In this document: positions 1 to 8,945 of the stretch, piece after piece
How positions within the stretch are numbered: the stretch's first letter is position 1
How the letters are laid out: each line of letters opens with the position of its first letter
NCBI RefSeq assembly: GCF_031834595.1
Contig: NZ_CP115541.1
Location: forward strand, 3,032,501-3,096,500
Reading direction: 5' to 3'
Length of the DNA stretch: 64,000 nucleotides
DNA from: Stenotrophomonas oahuensis
GTDB taxonomy: Bacteria; Pseudomonadota; Gammaproteobacteria; Xanthomonadales; Xanthomonadaceae
The notes under the pieces: generated by a model
What the model saw: only the letters and a program-made list of their open reading frames with translations
What the model was told of the DNA's origin: nothing
Databases searched by the model: none
Translations under genes and position numbers: made by a program

Positions 1-826
1 GGAAGTACAGAGGCGAAGCGCTCCAGGCACCGCCATCCGAGGCAGTCTTGAGGTAATCGATGCCGGCGCGCAGGCGGGTGCTGTCGGTCAGGTCGGCCTC
101 GATCACGCCATACAGGCTGGGCGAGATGTCGTGCTGGAAGCGCACCCAGCTTTCCTTGTCGGTGTAGGCCCCGACGAAGCGACCGCGGACGCGGCCACCG
201 GAGGTCAGCGGACCGCCGACGTCCACTTCCGCGCGGCGGTAGTCCCAGGAGCCGGCGCTGAGGCTGGTGCTGGCCTGGAAGGTGTCGGTAGGGCGCTTGC
301 GCACCATGTTGACCGTGGCAGACGGATTGCCCGATCCGGTGACCAGGCCGCTGGCCCCGCGCACGATTTCGATGCGCTCGTAGATGGAGGTGTCGCTCAG
401 GATCGAATTGCCGCCGGCACCGGTGGTGTAGTTGGTGGGCACGCCGTCGAACATGAAGTTGTTGATGGTGAATCCGCGCGCATTGAACAGCGTGCGGTTG
501 CTGTCGTAGGACTGCACGGTGACACCCGGGGTCTGCTGCAGCACCTCGGCGATGGTGATCAAGTTGAAGTCCTCGATCCGCTGGCGGGTGAACACGGTCA
601 GCGACTGCGGGGTTTCTCGCAGGGTCAGCGGCAGCTTGGTGGCGGTGTTGGTGCCATAGACCTGGTAGCCCTCGGTGCGCTGGGTGACCAGCACCTTGTC
701 CAGCTCGGTGGTGGTCGGTGCATTGGCGGCGCTCTGCGCCAACGCCAGCGAAGGCGCAGCAGCCAGTGCCAGGCACAGCGCCAAGGTGTTCCGGCGCGGC
801 GCGCCGGTCAGGGAAGGATGGATCAT
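1..826 (-). CDS. TonB-dependent siderophore receptor, N-terminal part (cut by window edge)
   Basis: Outer-membrane gate for ferric siderophores, powered by TonB. The frame opens at an ATG (826-824) and runs off the left edge, so only about 275 residues are present. The N-terminus is a signal peptide ending near LALAQS. A plug domain follows, with RETPQSLTVFTRQRI, an LQQTPGVTV stretch and ERIEIVRGASGLVTGSGNPS, the usual plug signature of FhuE/FpvA-type receptors. A GAGG sits just before the ATG. It is the last gene of a minus-strand run (DUF3649, PepSY, DUF3325, receptor), a common arrangement in iron-acquisition loci. The substrate cannot be told because the barrel is missing. The receptor class is secure; the exact siderophore is unknown. 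Confidence 0.93.
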   Translation of the reverse strand, partial: MIHPSLTGAPRRNTLALCLALAAAPSLALAQSAANAPTTTELDKVLVTQRTEGYQVYGTNTATKLPLTLRETPQSLTVFTRQRIEDFNLITIAEVLQQTPGVTVQSYDSNRTLFNARGFTINNFMFDGVPTNYTTGAGGNSILSDTSIYERIEIVRGASGLVTGSGNPSATVNMVRKRPTDTFQASTSLSAGSWDYRRAEVDVGGPLTSGGRVRGRFVGAYTDKESWVRFQHDISPSLYGVIEADLTDSTRLRAGIDYLKTASDGGAWSASPLYF

Positions 827-848
827 GGAAACCTCGGGGTAGCGGAAA

Positions 849-1175
849 TCAGGAAGCGGGATCGCGCGGGGCGCGGGCGGGCGGAGCGCCTGGCGAAGGA
901 CGCGCACGCGGGGCGGTCCGGTAGCTGAGCCAAAACATAGGAGGGGCGGCAGCGGCGGCCAGGACACCCAGGCCCGCGATCACGCCGTAGGCAACACCCC
1001 AGCCGGAAATGCAGCAGGCCATGCCAGCGGTGAGCGCGGTCCACCCTGCGAGACGCAGGCCACGGCTCCGCCACCGGGACGGCAAGACGCCGAATACGTC
1101 GCGATGGTGGCGATCCATCGACAGCGCCAACGCAGTGAATCCAGCGACCGCGAGCAGCCAGGCCAGCATGCTCAT
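849..1175 (-). CDS. DUF3325 family small membrane protein
   Basis: A 108-residue inner-membrane protein with three hydrophobic segments (roughly residues 3-18, 40-60 and 63-85) and a basic, proline-rich tail. It matches the pattern of DUF3325 proteins, which accompany PepSY proteins and TonB receptors in iron loci; no biochemical role is established. Its ATG overlaps the stop of the upstream PepSY gene by 4 bp, so translation is probably coupled. The siderophore receptor follows 23 bp downstream. The family call rests on context plus hydrophobic pattern and length. Confidence 0.75.
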   Translation of the reverse strand: MSMLAWLLAVAGFTALALSMDRHHRDVFGVLPSRWRSRGLRLAGWTALTAGMACCISGWGVAYGVIAGLGVLAAAAAPPMFWLSYRTAPRARPSPGAPPARAPRDPAS

Positions 1176-2749
1176 GCGCCCGCTCCGCCTGCGACCAGCG
1201 GGGTGTCACGCGAGGCGCGGCCGCGACGCGCCACCGGCACATGGCGGTGTACCTTGCGTGCTGTCCACAGAAGGGCCACGCCAATCAGCGCCAGCCCCAG
1301 GTCGATGCCGGCGGTGGCGGCGTCGCCCACCGCGAAAGCACTGAACAGTCCACCCTTCCAGGCCAGCAGGTTGAACACCGGCAGCAGCAGCCCGAGTACA
1401 CCGGCGACGGACAACTGCTCCACCCACGCACGGCGCGGCGCACGCAGGCTGGCATGCAGCAGGCACAACACCCACGCGGCGAAGAACACGCTGATCTCGG
1501 CTTGGGCGCGGGCGTCCAGACTGACCGGCAGCAGCCGGTTGCCCCACAGGAACGCCAGCATCGCCAGTGGCAGGCCGGCAACGAAACCGATGTTCATGCG
1601 CTCCACGAAGCGGAACGCGCGCGGCGGTCGAACCGGATCGGGCAATTGCTCGCGCCGTTTCACCGTCCACAACACCAGCCCGGTGGCCACCATCAGCGTG
1701 CCGGCCACGCCGGACAGGAAGAACAGCCAGCGCATCAGCGTGGGAGCGAAGCGTGCCGCATGCAGGCCGATCATGCCATCGCGGGCGAACACCGCCGCCG
1801 AGCGCTCGGTAACCGGACTCTGCAGCGCGCCCTGGGCGTCATAGCGCAGCGCCTCGCCGTTGTCGGCGATGCGGTCGCCACTGTCGCGGCGGAAGGTGAT
1901 GCGCATGGCCGCGTCGCCGGGGTGGTCGACCACCACGGAAGCGGCATGGCCATCTCCCCATTGCCGCTGCGCGCTGTCCATCAGCGTTGCCAGCGCCGGC
2001 ATCACCACGCGCTGCCCCGCGGGCTGCACCTTGGCCTCGCGCGGGAACAGCTCGGCGAAGAACGCATCACGACTGCCAAATTTCGCCTGCACCGCCCATG
2101 GCATATACACCGTCATCAGGGTGATCAGTCCGGTGTAGGTGATCATCAGGTGGAACGGCAGCGACAGCACCGCCAGCGCGTTGTGGCCATCGAGCCAGCT
2201 GCGTTGGCCCTTGCCACGGCGGAAGCTGAAGAAGTCGGCGAAGATCTTCTTGTGGGTGATCACCCCGCTGATGATCGCCACCAGCATGAACATCGTGCAG
2301 AAGCAGACGAACCAGCGCGCCCACAGCGCCGGCACATAGTGCAGGTCGAAGTGCAGCCGATAGAAGAAATCGCCGCCGCGGGTGTCGCGCGCCTGCACCG
2401 GATTGCCTGAGGCATCCAGCGTGGCCTGCCACGGATTGGGCTGGCCGCGTTTCGGTTCTGGTGCGTCCTTGGGCTGCCAGCGCACGGTGGTGGCATTACT
2501 GCGGGAGCCCGGCAGTTCAATCGACCAGCGTTTGGCGTCAGGCGCGGTGTGCGCGAGGAAGTGCTGTGCGTGGTCCAGTGCAACGTCAGACGTTGCGGGC
2601 AGCCCGAGTTCCGGCTGCATCCAGCGGGTGAGCTCGTTGCGCCAGTAGCTGGCGGTGCCGGCAATGAAAATCAGGTACAGCACCCAGCCGACCACCAGCC
2701 CGGACCACGTATGCAGCACCGCCTGAGACTGACGGAATCCCTGGCTCAT
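1172..2749 (-). CDS. PepSY-associated TM helix protein (iron-regulated membrane protein)
   Basis: A 525-residue inner-membrane protein of the PepSY_TM family (PiuB-like), often linked to siderophore uptake and possibly to reduction or release of iron in the periplasm. The first membrane helix is at about residues 14-36 (HTWSGLVVGWVLYLIFIAG). A periplasmic part follows, then helices near 145-165, 190-215, 335-360 and several in the C-terminal third. The motifs LHFDLHYVP and the HxxIT-type turn after the second helix fit the family. It overlaps both neighbours by 4 bp, so it is the core of a tightly coupled operon. The family is clear; the precise role is not known. Confidence 0.88.
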   Translation of the reverse strand: MSQGFRQSQAVLHTWSGLVVGWVLYLIFIAGTASYWRNELTRWMQPELGLPATSDVALDHAQHFLAHTAPDAKRWSIELPGSRSNATTVRWQPKDAPEPKRGQPNPWQATLDASGNPVQARDTRGGDFFYRLHFDLHYVPALWARWFVCFCTMFMLVAIISGVITHKKIFADFFSFRRGKGQRSWLDGHNALAVLSLPFHLMITYTGLITLMTVYMPWAVQAKFGSRDAFFAELFPREAKVQPAGQRVVMPALATLMDSAQRQWGDGHAASVVVDHPGDAAMRITFRRDSGDRIADNGEALRYDAQGALQSPVTERSAAVFARDGMIGLHAARFAPTLMRWLFFLSGVAGTLMVATGLVLWTVKRREQLPDPVRPPRAFRFVERMNIGFVAGLPLAMLAFLWGNRLLPVSLDARAQAEISVFFAAWVLCLLHASLRAPRRAWVEQLSVAGVLGLLLPVFNLLAWKGGLFSAFAVGDAATAGIDLGLALIGVALLWTARKVHRHVPVARRGRASRDTPLVAGGAGA

Positions 2750-3057
2750 GCGAGCCCCAGCGCGTGCAGCGCGGCGGGCGCTGCGCCCAGGGCGATCGCC
2801 GTGATCAATCCCAGTACCGCACGCGGGGTGCTGCGTGCGGCATAGGCCCAGATCGCGGCGAGCGCATAGACCACGAAGGACGCCATGGTGGCGACCAGCG
2901 CGGCGTCAGCGGGACTGCCCGGCAGCAGGCGCGCAAGGCCGTCGGCCCAGGCCGCCGCCACGGCATAGCCGCCGATCAGCGCCAGCAGCCCAAGCGCCCA
3001 CAACTGGGCATTGCCCTTGCGCCGGGCAGGCGGTACGCGGGAGGGGGGGATGGACAT
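2746..3057 (-). CDS. DUF3649 family small membrane protein
   Basis: A 103-residue protein with a short basic N-terminus and three hydrophobic helices (about 20-40, 50-72 and 78-100). DUF3649 proteins stand first in PepSY/DUF3325/TonB-receptor operons of Xanthomonadaceae and pseudomonads, as here. Its stop overlaps the ATG of the PepSY gene by 4 bp. It would be the first gene read from the promoter near 3090. No reaction is known. Confidence comes from the combination of position, size and hydrophobic pattern. Confidence 0.72.
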   Translation of the reverse strand: MSIPPSRVPPARRKGNAQLWALGLLALIGGYAVAAAWADGLARLLPGSPADAALVATMASFVVYALAAIWAYAARSTPRAVLGLITAIALGAAPAALHALGLA

Positions 3058-3082
3058 CGTGGATGTCGTTGAGAACGGGGTG

Positions 3083-3105
3083 GCAATTGCGACTCACTAT
3101 TATTT
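3083..3105 (-). promoter_or_regulatory. Candidate Fur box upstream of the iron operon
   Basis: An AT-rich island in GC-rich DNA about 25-50 bp before the DUF3649 start. Read on the minus strand it contains AATAATAGTGAGTCGCAATT, which resembles Fur sites of the TTGCGAnTnAnTnTTATT type. Position and gene content fit iron repression. The match was judged by eye. Confidence 0.5.
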
Positions 3106-3174
3106 GAGATCGTCACATGGGGCGTATCCCCCGTTTGGGGGATGCCACGACCTACGGTCGTAGCTTGACAGGTC

Positions 3175-3238
3175 GTAGAGCGGGGCTTGCCCCGCTGCTG
3201 TTCGCGGCGAACGTCCAGCGGGGCAAGCCCCGCTCTAC
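3175..3238. repeat. SMAG-type GTAG palindrome pair (dimer)
   Basis: Two 22-bp arms, 3175-3196 and 3217-3238, are perfect reverse complements. Each arm also folds on itself (AGCGGGGC TT GCCCCGCT) and starts with GTAG at its outer end. This is the arrangement of the SMAG repeats described in Stenotrophomonas maltophilia. A further small hairpin (ATCCCCC-GTTT-GGGGGAT) lies at about 3125-3143. The element separates the promoter region of the iron operon from the 3' end of the diguanylate cyclase gene. Confidence 0.85.
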
Positions 3239-3254
3239 GGGCCCACCGCAACGG

Positions 3255-4676
3255 TCAGCGGCGGTGCTGCATGCGCCGGTCGGGGGCGGGCGGCAGGTCG
3301 TCGCTCGCAAGCACCACGCGGTTGCGACCGCGCTTCTTGGCCTCGTACATGGCGGCATCGGCGCGCGCCATCAGATGCTCGAAATCCGGATGCTCGTCGT
3401 GCGCGGCCACGCCGATGCTGGCAGTCAGCGCCAGTTCCTGGCCGCTGGGCAGGGTCAGCGGGCTGCGTGCGATATGGCCGCGCAGGTTCTCGGCAATCGA
3501 CACCGCCTGGTCCACGGTAGCGGCCACCAGCACGATCACGAACTCCTCGCCGCCATAGCGGAACAGGTAGTCGCTGCCACGGGTGAACTGGCTCAGCAGC
3601 CCGGCCACGTGCTGCAGGGCGCGGTCGCCACCGTCGTGGCCGTGGGTGTCGTTGATCACCTTGAAGTGGTCCAGGTCCAGCAGCAGCACGGCGAACGGTG
3701 TATGCGAACTGCTCGCCAGTTCGATCTCCCGGCGCAGCACGGTCGGCAGGAAGCGGCGGTTGAGCAGGTGGGTGAGGGCGTCGCTGCCGGCGTCCAGTTC
3801 GCCCACCCGCTCGAACAGCATGCCGAGCAGGGTGCGGATCTGCTCCAGCTTCTTGCGGATGTGCAGCAGGGCACGCATGCGGGTACGGAAGTCGCTGTGC
3901 GTCAACGCATCGGGCAGACGCGCATCGATGCGCTTGATCAGCGCGTCGATCTGCTGGGTTTCGCTGCTTTCGCCGAAGCTGGGGCGGCCCTTGTGGGTAA
4001 ACCACAGTCCAAATTCGGATTCGGCCAGCCACGCCCCTTCCGTCTCTGCACGCTGGCTGGCCATGGCGTACAGCAGGCCGTTCTCCCAGTCCAGCAGCAG
4101 GGCGCGCTGCCGCTCGCGTTCGGTGCTGACATTCTGCACCAGCGAGAACAGGCGATAGGCCGAGTCGGTGCGCGCCGAGCGTTCGCGTGCATGCGCATAG
4201 GCCAGGGTCATGCCTTCCATGGCGATGTCGATCACCGCGCTGAGCGCATTGATCGCGCGGAAGGCAACGTCGGCACTCGGCGCGCGGTCCTGCAGCTCGG
4301 CGAACAGGTGCCGCTTGATCACGCGGGCACCGCGGGTCACCAGATCCACCGGGATGCCGACGCGGGCGTGTACGTCACCGATCACCCGCTGCGCGGCCAC
4401 ACTGGTGGGCACAGACGCCGGAATGGTCACCAGCAGTTGCTGCAGCCAGCGCTGCATCGAGGGTTGCAGATGCTGGCGAACCTGATCGTGTGACAGGTAG
4501 CGCGCGGCGCGCGGATCTTCCAGCAGTACCGCATAGAAGTTTTCCGCCAGCGCGGGAGCCACTTCAGGGGCCATCTGCTGCATCAGTGCCATCGCCTCCG
4601 CGCCGGCTTCCTGCAGGCTGAGCTGCCAGGCGGCGATCAACGCCTGGCTGGCGCGGTCCATCGATATCGTGTGCAC
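3255..4676 (-). CDS. dosC: Globin-coupled diguanylate cyclase (DosC/YddV type)
   Basis: An oxygen-sensing enzyme that makes c-di-GMP from two GTP. Of 473 residues, about 15-160 form the sensor globin. Tyr48, Leu70 and His103 line up with the distal Tyr43 and Leu65 and the proximal heme His98 of E. coli DosC at a constant offset of five. A middle region (about 195-290) contains the FGLWFTHKGRPSF stretch seen in DosC. The GGDEF domain starts near 295. Its active-site motif is GGEEF at 372-376, and an inhibitory I-site RGSD sits at 363-366, exactly five residues before it. No partner phosphodiesterase (DosP) is adjacent. It is predicted to be cytoplasmic and catalytically competent, and transcribed alone. 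Confidence 0.9.
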   Translation of the reverse strand: MHTISMDRASQALIAAWQLSLQEAGAEAMALMQQMAPEVAPALAENFYAVLLEDPRAARYLSHDQVRQHLQPSMQRWLQQLLVTIPASVPTSVAAQRVIGDVHARVGIPVDLVTRGARVIKRHLFAELQDRAPSADVAFRAINALSAVIDIAMEGMTLAYAHARERSARTDSAYRLFSLVQNVSTERERQRALLLDWENGLLYAMASQRAETEGAWLAESEFGLWFTHKGRPSFGESSETQQIDALIKRIDARLPDALTHSDFRTRMRALLHIRKKLEQIRTLLGMLFERVGELDAGSDALTHLLNRRFLPTVLRREIELASSSHTPFAVLLLDLDHFKVINDTHGHDGGDRALQHVAGLLSQFTRGSDYLFRYGGEEFVIVLVAATVDQAVSIAENLRGHIARSPLTLPSGQELALTASIGVAAHDEHPDFEHLMARADAAMYEAKKRGRNRVVLASDDLPPAPDRRMQHRR

Positions 4677-4862
4677 GGAACTGTGACCTATGACTCAAAA
4701 CATCAGTATCGGTGCCTGATCGCAAAGATGTAGGCGAAGTTGTCGCACCTGCGACGATTGGTCGCGGCCCGCGGGCGTCGTTCCTGCAATGTTATAAACA
4801 CCGTAATAGTCTCCTCACGTTCCACCGCGCTAGCCTGTAGGCCTTGCACAGGAGCTGTTGCC

Positions 4863-5879
4863 ATGGGTCACGACCACGATCACCTCCCCAGTGAGATCCG
4901 CCACGAGAAGCCGCTGTGGTGGGCGCTGGGGCTGACCAGCACGTTCCTGCTGGTGGAGGTGGTAGGCGCATTCTGGACCAACAGCCTGGCGCTGCTGTCC
5001 GACGCGGCGCACATGGCCACCGATGCGTTGGCACTGATGATCGCGCTGGTGGCGGTGCGGTTGAGTCGGCGTCCCCCGGACGCGCGCCGCACCTACGGCT
5101 ACGCGCGGCTGGAAGCGCTGGGCGCGATGATCAACGGTGCGCTGCTGTTCGTGGTCGCCGCGTACATTCTGTGGGAAGCCATCGCGCGCTTCCGCCAACC
5201 GGTGGAGATTGCCTCCACCGGCATGCTGGTGATCGCCGCCTTCGGCTTGGCGATCAACCTGATCTCGATGCGCCTGCTGCGCGCGGGCAGCGGCGAAAGC
5301 CTCAATGTAAAAGGGGCTTACCTGGAAGTGTGGGCCGACATGCTTGGTTCGGTGGCGGTCATCGTGGGCGCGCTGCTGATCCGCTGGACCGGCTGGAAGG
5401 TGATCGACCCGATACTGGCGGTGCTGATCGGCTTGTGGGTGTTGCCGCGCACCTGGGTGCTGATGCGTGAAGCCATCAACGTGCTGCTGGAAGGCGTGCC
5501 CAAGGGCATCCAGGTCGACGCCGTGCGCGCGCGCCTGTGTGCCCATCCCGATGTGCGCGACGTGCACGACCTGCACGTATGGGCACTGGCTTCCAGCACG
5601 CCCGCGCTTACCGCCCATGTGGTGATGGCCGACGGTGTGGACGCCGACGGCCTGCGCCGCCAGCTGGGCAGCGCATTGCACGAAGACTTTGGCATCGACC
5701 ACGTGACCCTGCAGGTCGAAGTGGACCACTGTGGGGATGACTGCGCCGATGGCAGGCCAGCGGGCGGCCACGGGCACGATCATGCGCATGGGCACGACCA
5801 CGCCGGCCACCCTCACGACCATGGCCACAGCCGGCGCGGCCCGGACGCCCAGGGCCACCACGGCCACCCGCACGCCTGA
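4863..5879 (+). CDS. czcD: CzcD-like cation diffusion facilitator (zinc/cadmium/cobalt exporter)
   Basis: An inner-membrane metal/proton antiporter that removes Zn, Cd or Co from the cytoplasm. The 338-residue protein begins MGHDHDHLP after an AGGAG 8 bp upstream; this start is preferred over an in-frame ATG 123 bp earlier, which lacks a binding site. Six membrane helices span about residues 18-190. Transport-site residues are His50 and Asp54 (HMATD) in helix 2. In helix 5 the motif is EVWAD, so Glu replaces the His of ZitB; this matches the CzcD subgroup (LEVWSD type), as does GLWVLPRTW. The cytoplasmic domain and tail are rich in HGHDH clusters that may bind metal. It is monocistronic. Confidence 0.92.
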   Translation: MGHDHDHLPSEIRHEKPLWWALGLTSTFLLVEVVGAFWTNSLALLSDAAHMATDALALMIALVAVRLSRRPPDARRTYGYARLEALGAMINGALLFVVAAYILWEAIARFRQPVEIASTGMLVIAAFGLAINLISMRLLRAGSGESLNVKGAYLEVWADMLGSVAVIVGALLIRWTGWKVIDPILAVLIGLWVLPRTWVLMREAINVLLEGVPKGIQVDAVRARLCAHPDVRDVHDLHVWALASSTPALTAHVVMADGVDADGLRRQLGSALHEDFGIDHVTLQVEVDHCGDDCADGRPAGGHGHDHAHGHDHAGHPHDHGHSRRGPDAQGHHGHPHA

Positions 5880-5945
5880 GCGGGGCAGGGGGCAGGGTTG
5901 CCGCTACAATGGCGGTCTGCCTTGCCACCTGTTGGAGATACTGCA

Positions 5946-6695
5946 GTGACCCGGAAACTCGTACTGTTGCGCCACGGCCAGAGCCAGTGGAACCTGGACA
6001 ACCGCTTCACCGGCTGGGTGGACGTGGAACTGACCGAGCAGGGCCGCCGCGAGGCCGCTGCCGCCGGCAAGCTGATGCGCGAAGAGGGCCTGCAGTTCGA
6101 CGTGGCCCACACCTCGGTGCTCAAGCGCGCCATCCACACCCTGCAGGGGGCCCTGGCCGAGCTGGACCAGGACTGGCTGCCGGTGAGCAAGAGCTGGCGC
6201 TTGAATGAGCGTCACTATGGTGGTCTGCAGGGTCTGGACAAGGCCGAAACCGCCGCCAAGCACGGCGAGGACCAGGTCAAGATCTGGCGCCGTTCCTACG
6301 ACATTCCGCCGCCGCCAATGGACCTGGAAGACCCGGGCCACCCGATCCACGACCGTCGTTACGCCGGCCTGGACCGCAATGCGCTGCCGGGCACCGAGTC
6401 GCTGGCCACCACGCTGGAGCGCGTGCTGCCGTACTGGTTCGATTCGATCGCGCCGCAGCTGAAGGACGGCAAGACCGTATTGGTCACCGCACACGGCAAC
6501 TCGCTGCGCGCGCTGTACAAGTACCTCAACAACGTCTCGCAGGAAGCCATCCTGGAATTGAACATTCCGACTGGCATTCCGCTACTGTTTGAACTGAACG
6601 ACGACCTCAGCGTGCAGTCGTTCCGCTACCTGGGCGACCCGGAAGCGGCGCGCAAGGCGGCCGAGGCCGTGGCGAATCAAGGAAAGGCCAAGTAA
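5946..6695 (+). CDS. gpmA: 2,3-bisphosphoglycerate-dependent phosphoglycerate mutase
   Basis: A cytoplasmic glycolytic enzyme that interconverts 3- and 2-phosphoglycerate. The 249 residues match the usual length of dPGM. The phosphohistidine motif [10 protein letters not shown] is at residues 7-16. NRFTGW and the later [10 protein letters not shown] (second catalytic His) are intact. The start is the GTG at 5946 ([11 protein letters not shown]), preceded by TTGGAGA; the open frame extends upstream but without family similarity. A TACAAT -10-like hexamer lies at about 5905-5912. The gene ends at a GTAG hairpin that probably terminates transcription. Confidence 0.97.
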   Translation: MTRKLVLLRHGQSQWNLDNRFTGWVDVELTEQGRREAAAAGKLMREEGLQFDVAHTSVLKRAIHTLQGALAELDQDWLPVSKSWRLNERHYGGLQGLDKAETAAKHGEDQVKIWRRSYDIPPPPMDLEDPGHPIHDRRYAGLDRNALPGTESLATTLERVLPYWFDSIAPQLKDGKTVLVTAHGNSLRALYKYLNNVSQEAILELNIPTGIPLLFELNDDLSVQSFRYLGDPEAARKAAEAVANQGKAK

Positions 6696-6706
6696 CCGTC
6701 GACGCC

Positions 6707-6736
6707 GTAGAGCCGGGCTCTGCCCGGCTGCTTTTT
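6707..6736 (+). terminator. GTAG hairpin acting as likely gpmA terminator
   Basis: GTAG (6707-6710) is followed by AGCCGGGC TCT GCCCGGCT (6711-6729) and then GCTTTTTCC. This SMAG-type palindrome ends in a short T run 12 bp after the gpmA stop, so a repeat seems to have been recruited as a terminator. Confidence 0.65.
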
Positions 6737-6845
6737 CCATGCGGACCCTGTGACCTTTGGCCGGTCCGCCCTGCGCACCTCCCGCGCTAGGCTGTGAGAT
6801 TGCCCGCCTTGCGGGCAATGCTTCCAACTGCAGCCGGAGTGACGC

Positions 6846-8939
6846 ATGACCTTTACCAAGCTGGCCCCGCTGGGCCTGACCGTTGCCATTGCCGCCTCGC
6901 TTGCCGCCTGCGGCAAGACCGACGCCCCCGCCGCCGACGCCACCCCGGCCAAGGCGGCGTTTGATCAGTCGCAGATCAAGACCCCGCTGATCTCGCTCAA
7001 CAGCGCCGACCTCGACCCCGCCATTGCCGCCTGTACCGACCTCAACGGGTACGTCAACAGCAAGTGGCTGAAGGCCAACCCGGTGCCGAACGACCAGACC
7101 ACCTGGGGCAGCTTCGAGATCCTGCGCGAGCGCTCGCTGGAAGTGCAGCACGCGCTGGTGCAGCAGGCCGCCGGCAGCCAGGCCAAGGCCGGCAGCGTTG
7201 AAGCCAAGATCGGCGACATCTGGAAGACCGGCTCGGACGAAGCCAAGATCGAAGCCGCTGGAATCACCCCGCTGCAGCCGCAGCTGGACAAGATCGCCGC
7301 GCTGAACGACACCGCCGCCATCACCCATTACCTGCGCGACAGCCAGGCGCAGGGCCAGGGCGTGCTGTTCTCGCTGTTCGCCAATGCCGATTACAAGGAT
7401 TCGGCCAACGTCATCGCCTACGTCGGCCAGGGCGGTCTCGGCCTGCCCGAGAAGGGCTATTACATCGACGACGCCCAGGCCAAGATCCGCGACGCCTACG
7501 TCGCCTACATCGAACAGGTGCTGACCCTGTCCGGCGTTGACGCCGCGCAGGCCAAGACCGATGCCAAGGCGGTGATGGACTTTGAAACCCGCCTGGCCAA
7601 GGCCTCGCTGACCCGCATCGAACTGCGCGACCCGGCCAAGCGCTACAACCCGGTCAGCGCGGCTGAAGCCGACAAGCTGACCCCGAACTTCAGCTGGACC
7701 GCGCTGTTCGACACCCTGAAGGTGCCGGCCGCGCAGAAGTTCTCGCTGGCCCAGCCGGGCTTCTTCAGCGAAGTGGACAAGATGCTTGCCGACGTACCGG
7801 CCAGCACCTGGCAGGCTTACCTGCGCTTCCACACCGTCGATGATGCCGCGCCCTACCTGAGCAGCAACTTCGAGAAGGCCAACTTCGACTTCTACGGCAC
7901 CACCCTGCGCGGCCAGAAGGAAATGCAGCCGCGCTGGAAGCGCGTGCTCGATTCGGTCAACACCTCGATCGGCGAAGGCCTCGGCCAGCTGTACGTCGAC
8001 GCCGTGTTCCCGGCCGAATCCAAGGTGCAGATGCAGCACCTGGTCGAGAATCTCTCGGTGGCGCTGAAGGCGCGCCTGGAGAAGCTGGAGTGGATGGGCG
8101 AGGACACCCGCAAGAAGGCACTGGAAAAGTGGGCCAGTTTCACCCCGAAGATCGGCTACCCGGACAAGTGGCGTGACTGGTCGGGCCTGGAAACCAATGC
8201 CGACAGCTACCTAGGCAACATGCAGGCCGCGCGTGCGTTCAACTACCGCTACATGTTGAACAAGATCGGCAAGCCGGTCGACAAGACCGAGTGGGGCATG
8301 ACCCCGCAGACCGTCAACGCCTACTACAACGCGACCAAGAACGAGATCGTGTTCCCGGCCGCGATCCTGCAGGCTCCGTTCTTCGACGCCAAGGCCGACC
8401 CGGCACTGAACTACGGCGGCATCGGCGCGGTGATCGGCCACGAAATGATGCACGGCTATGACGATTCCGGCAGCCAGTTCGCCGCCAACGGCAACTTCGA
8501 CAACTGGTGGACCGACGCCGACCGCAAGGCCTTTACGGGCCGTACCGACCAGCTGGTCGCGCAGTTCGATGGTTACGAGTCGCTGCCGGGCGTGAACGTG
8601 AAGGGCAAGCTGACCCTGGGTGAGAACATCGGCGACTTGGGCGGTTTGACCGTGGCGTACGACGCGCTGCAGATGGCGCTGAAGGAAGACCCGAAGGCCA
8701 ATGTGGAGGTCGATGGCCACACCCAGGACCAGCGCTTCTTCATGAACTGGGCCACCGTGTGGCGTCGCAACTTCACCGACGGTGAGCTGCGCGTGCGTCT
8801 GAACACCGACCCGCATGCCCCGGCCAACTTCCGTGCCAACGGCGCGCCGTCGAACATGCCGTCGTTTGCCGCGGCGTTCGAGTGCAAGGCCGGTGACGCG
8901 ATGGTGCGCGCTGACAACAAGCGTGTGGTGATCTGGTGA
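6846..8939 (+). CDS. M13 family (neprilysin-like) metallopeptidase lipoprotein
   Basis: A zinc endopeptidase anchored in the envelope. Of 697 residues, the N-terminus is a lipoprotein signal with lipobox LAAC (Cys21), so the enzyme faces the periplasm or outer surface. The zinc motif HEMMH is at 532-536 and the third ligand is Glu593 in GENIGD; Asp597 orients a His ligand. NAYYN (about 495-499) is the substrate-binding NAYY-type motif of M13 peptidases, and the C-terminal CxAGD (FECKAGDAM) is typical. Length fits the family. A TAGGCT -10-like hexamer lies at 6788. The natural substrate is unknown; peptides are assumed from the family. Confidence 0.94.
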   Translation: MTFTKLAPLGLTVAIAASLAACGKTDAPAADATPAKAAFDQSQIKTPLISLNSADLDPAIAACTDLNGYVNSKWLKANPVPNDQTTWGSFEILRERSLEVQHALVQQAAGSQAKAGSVEAKIGDIWKTGSDEAKIEAAGITPLQPQLDKIAALNDTAAITHYLRDSQAQGQGVLFSLFANADYKDSANVIAYVGQGGLGLPEKGYYIDDAQAKIRDAYVAYIEQVLTLSGVDAAQAKTDAKAVMDFETRLAKASLTRIELRDPAKRYNPVSAAEADKLTPNFSWTALFDTLKVPAAQKFSLAQPGFFSEVDKMLADVPASTWQAYLRFHTVDDAAPYLSSNFEKANFDFYGTTLRGQKEMQPRWKRVLDSVNTSIGEGLGQLYVDAVFPAESKVQMQHLVENLSVALKARLEKLEWMGEDTRKKALEKWASFTPKIGYPDKWRDWSGLETNADSYLGNMQAARAFNYRYMLNKIGKPVDKTEWGMTPQTVNAYYNATKNEIVFPAAILQAPFFDAKADPALNYGGIGAVIGHEMMHGYDDSGSQFAANGNFDNWWTDADRKAFTGRTDQLVAQFDGYESLPGVNVKGKLTLGENIGDLGGLTVAYDALQMALKEDPKANVEVDGHTQDQRFFMNWATVWRRNFTDGELRVRLNTDPHAPANFRANGAPSNMPSFAAAFECKAGDAMVRADNKRVVIW

Positions 8940-8945
8940 TTGCGT

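Noticed and set aside
131..928. Plus-strand open frame opposite the siderophore receptor
   Set aside because: Its protein has no recognisable motif, while the opposite strand encodes an unmistakable TonB plug domain.
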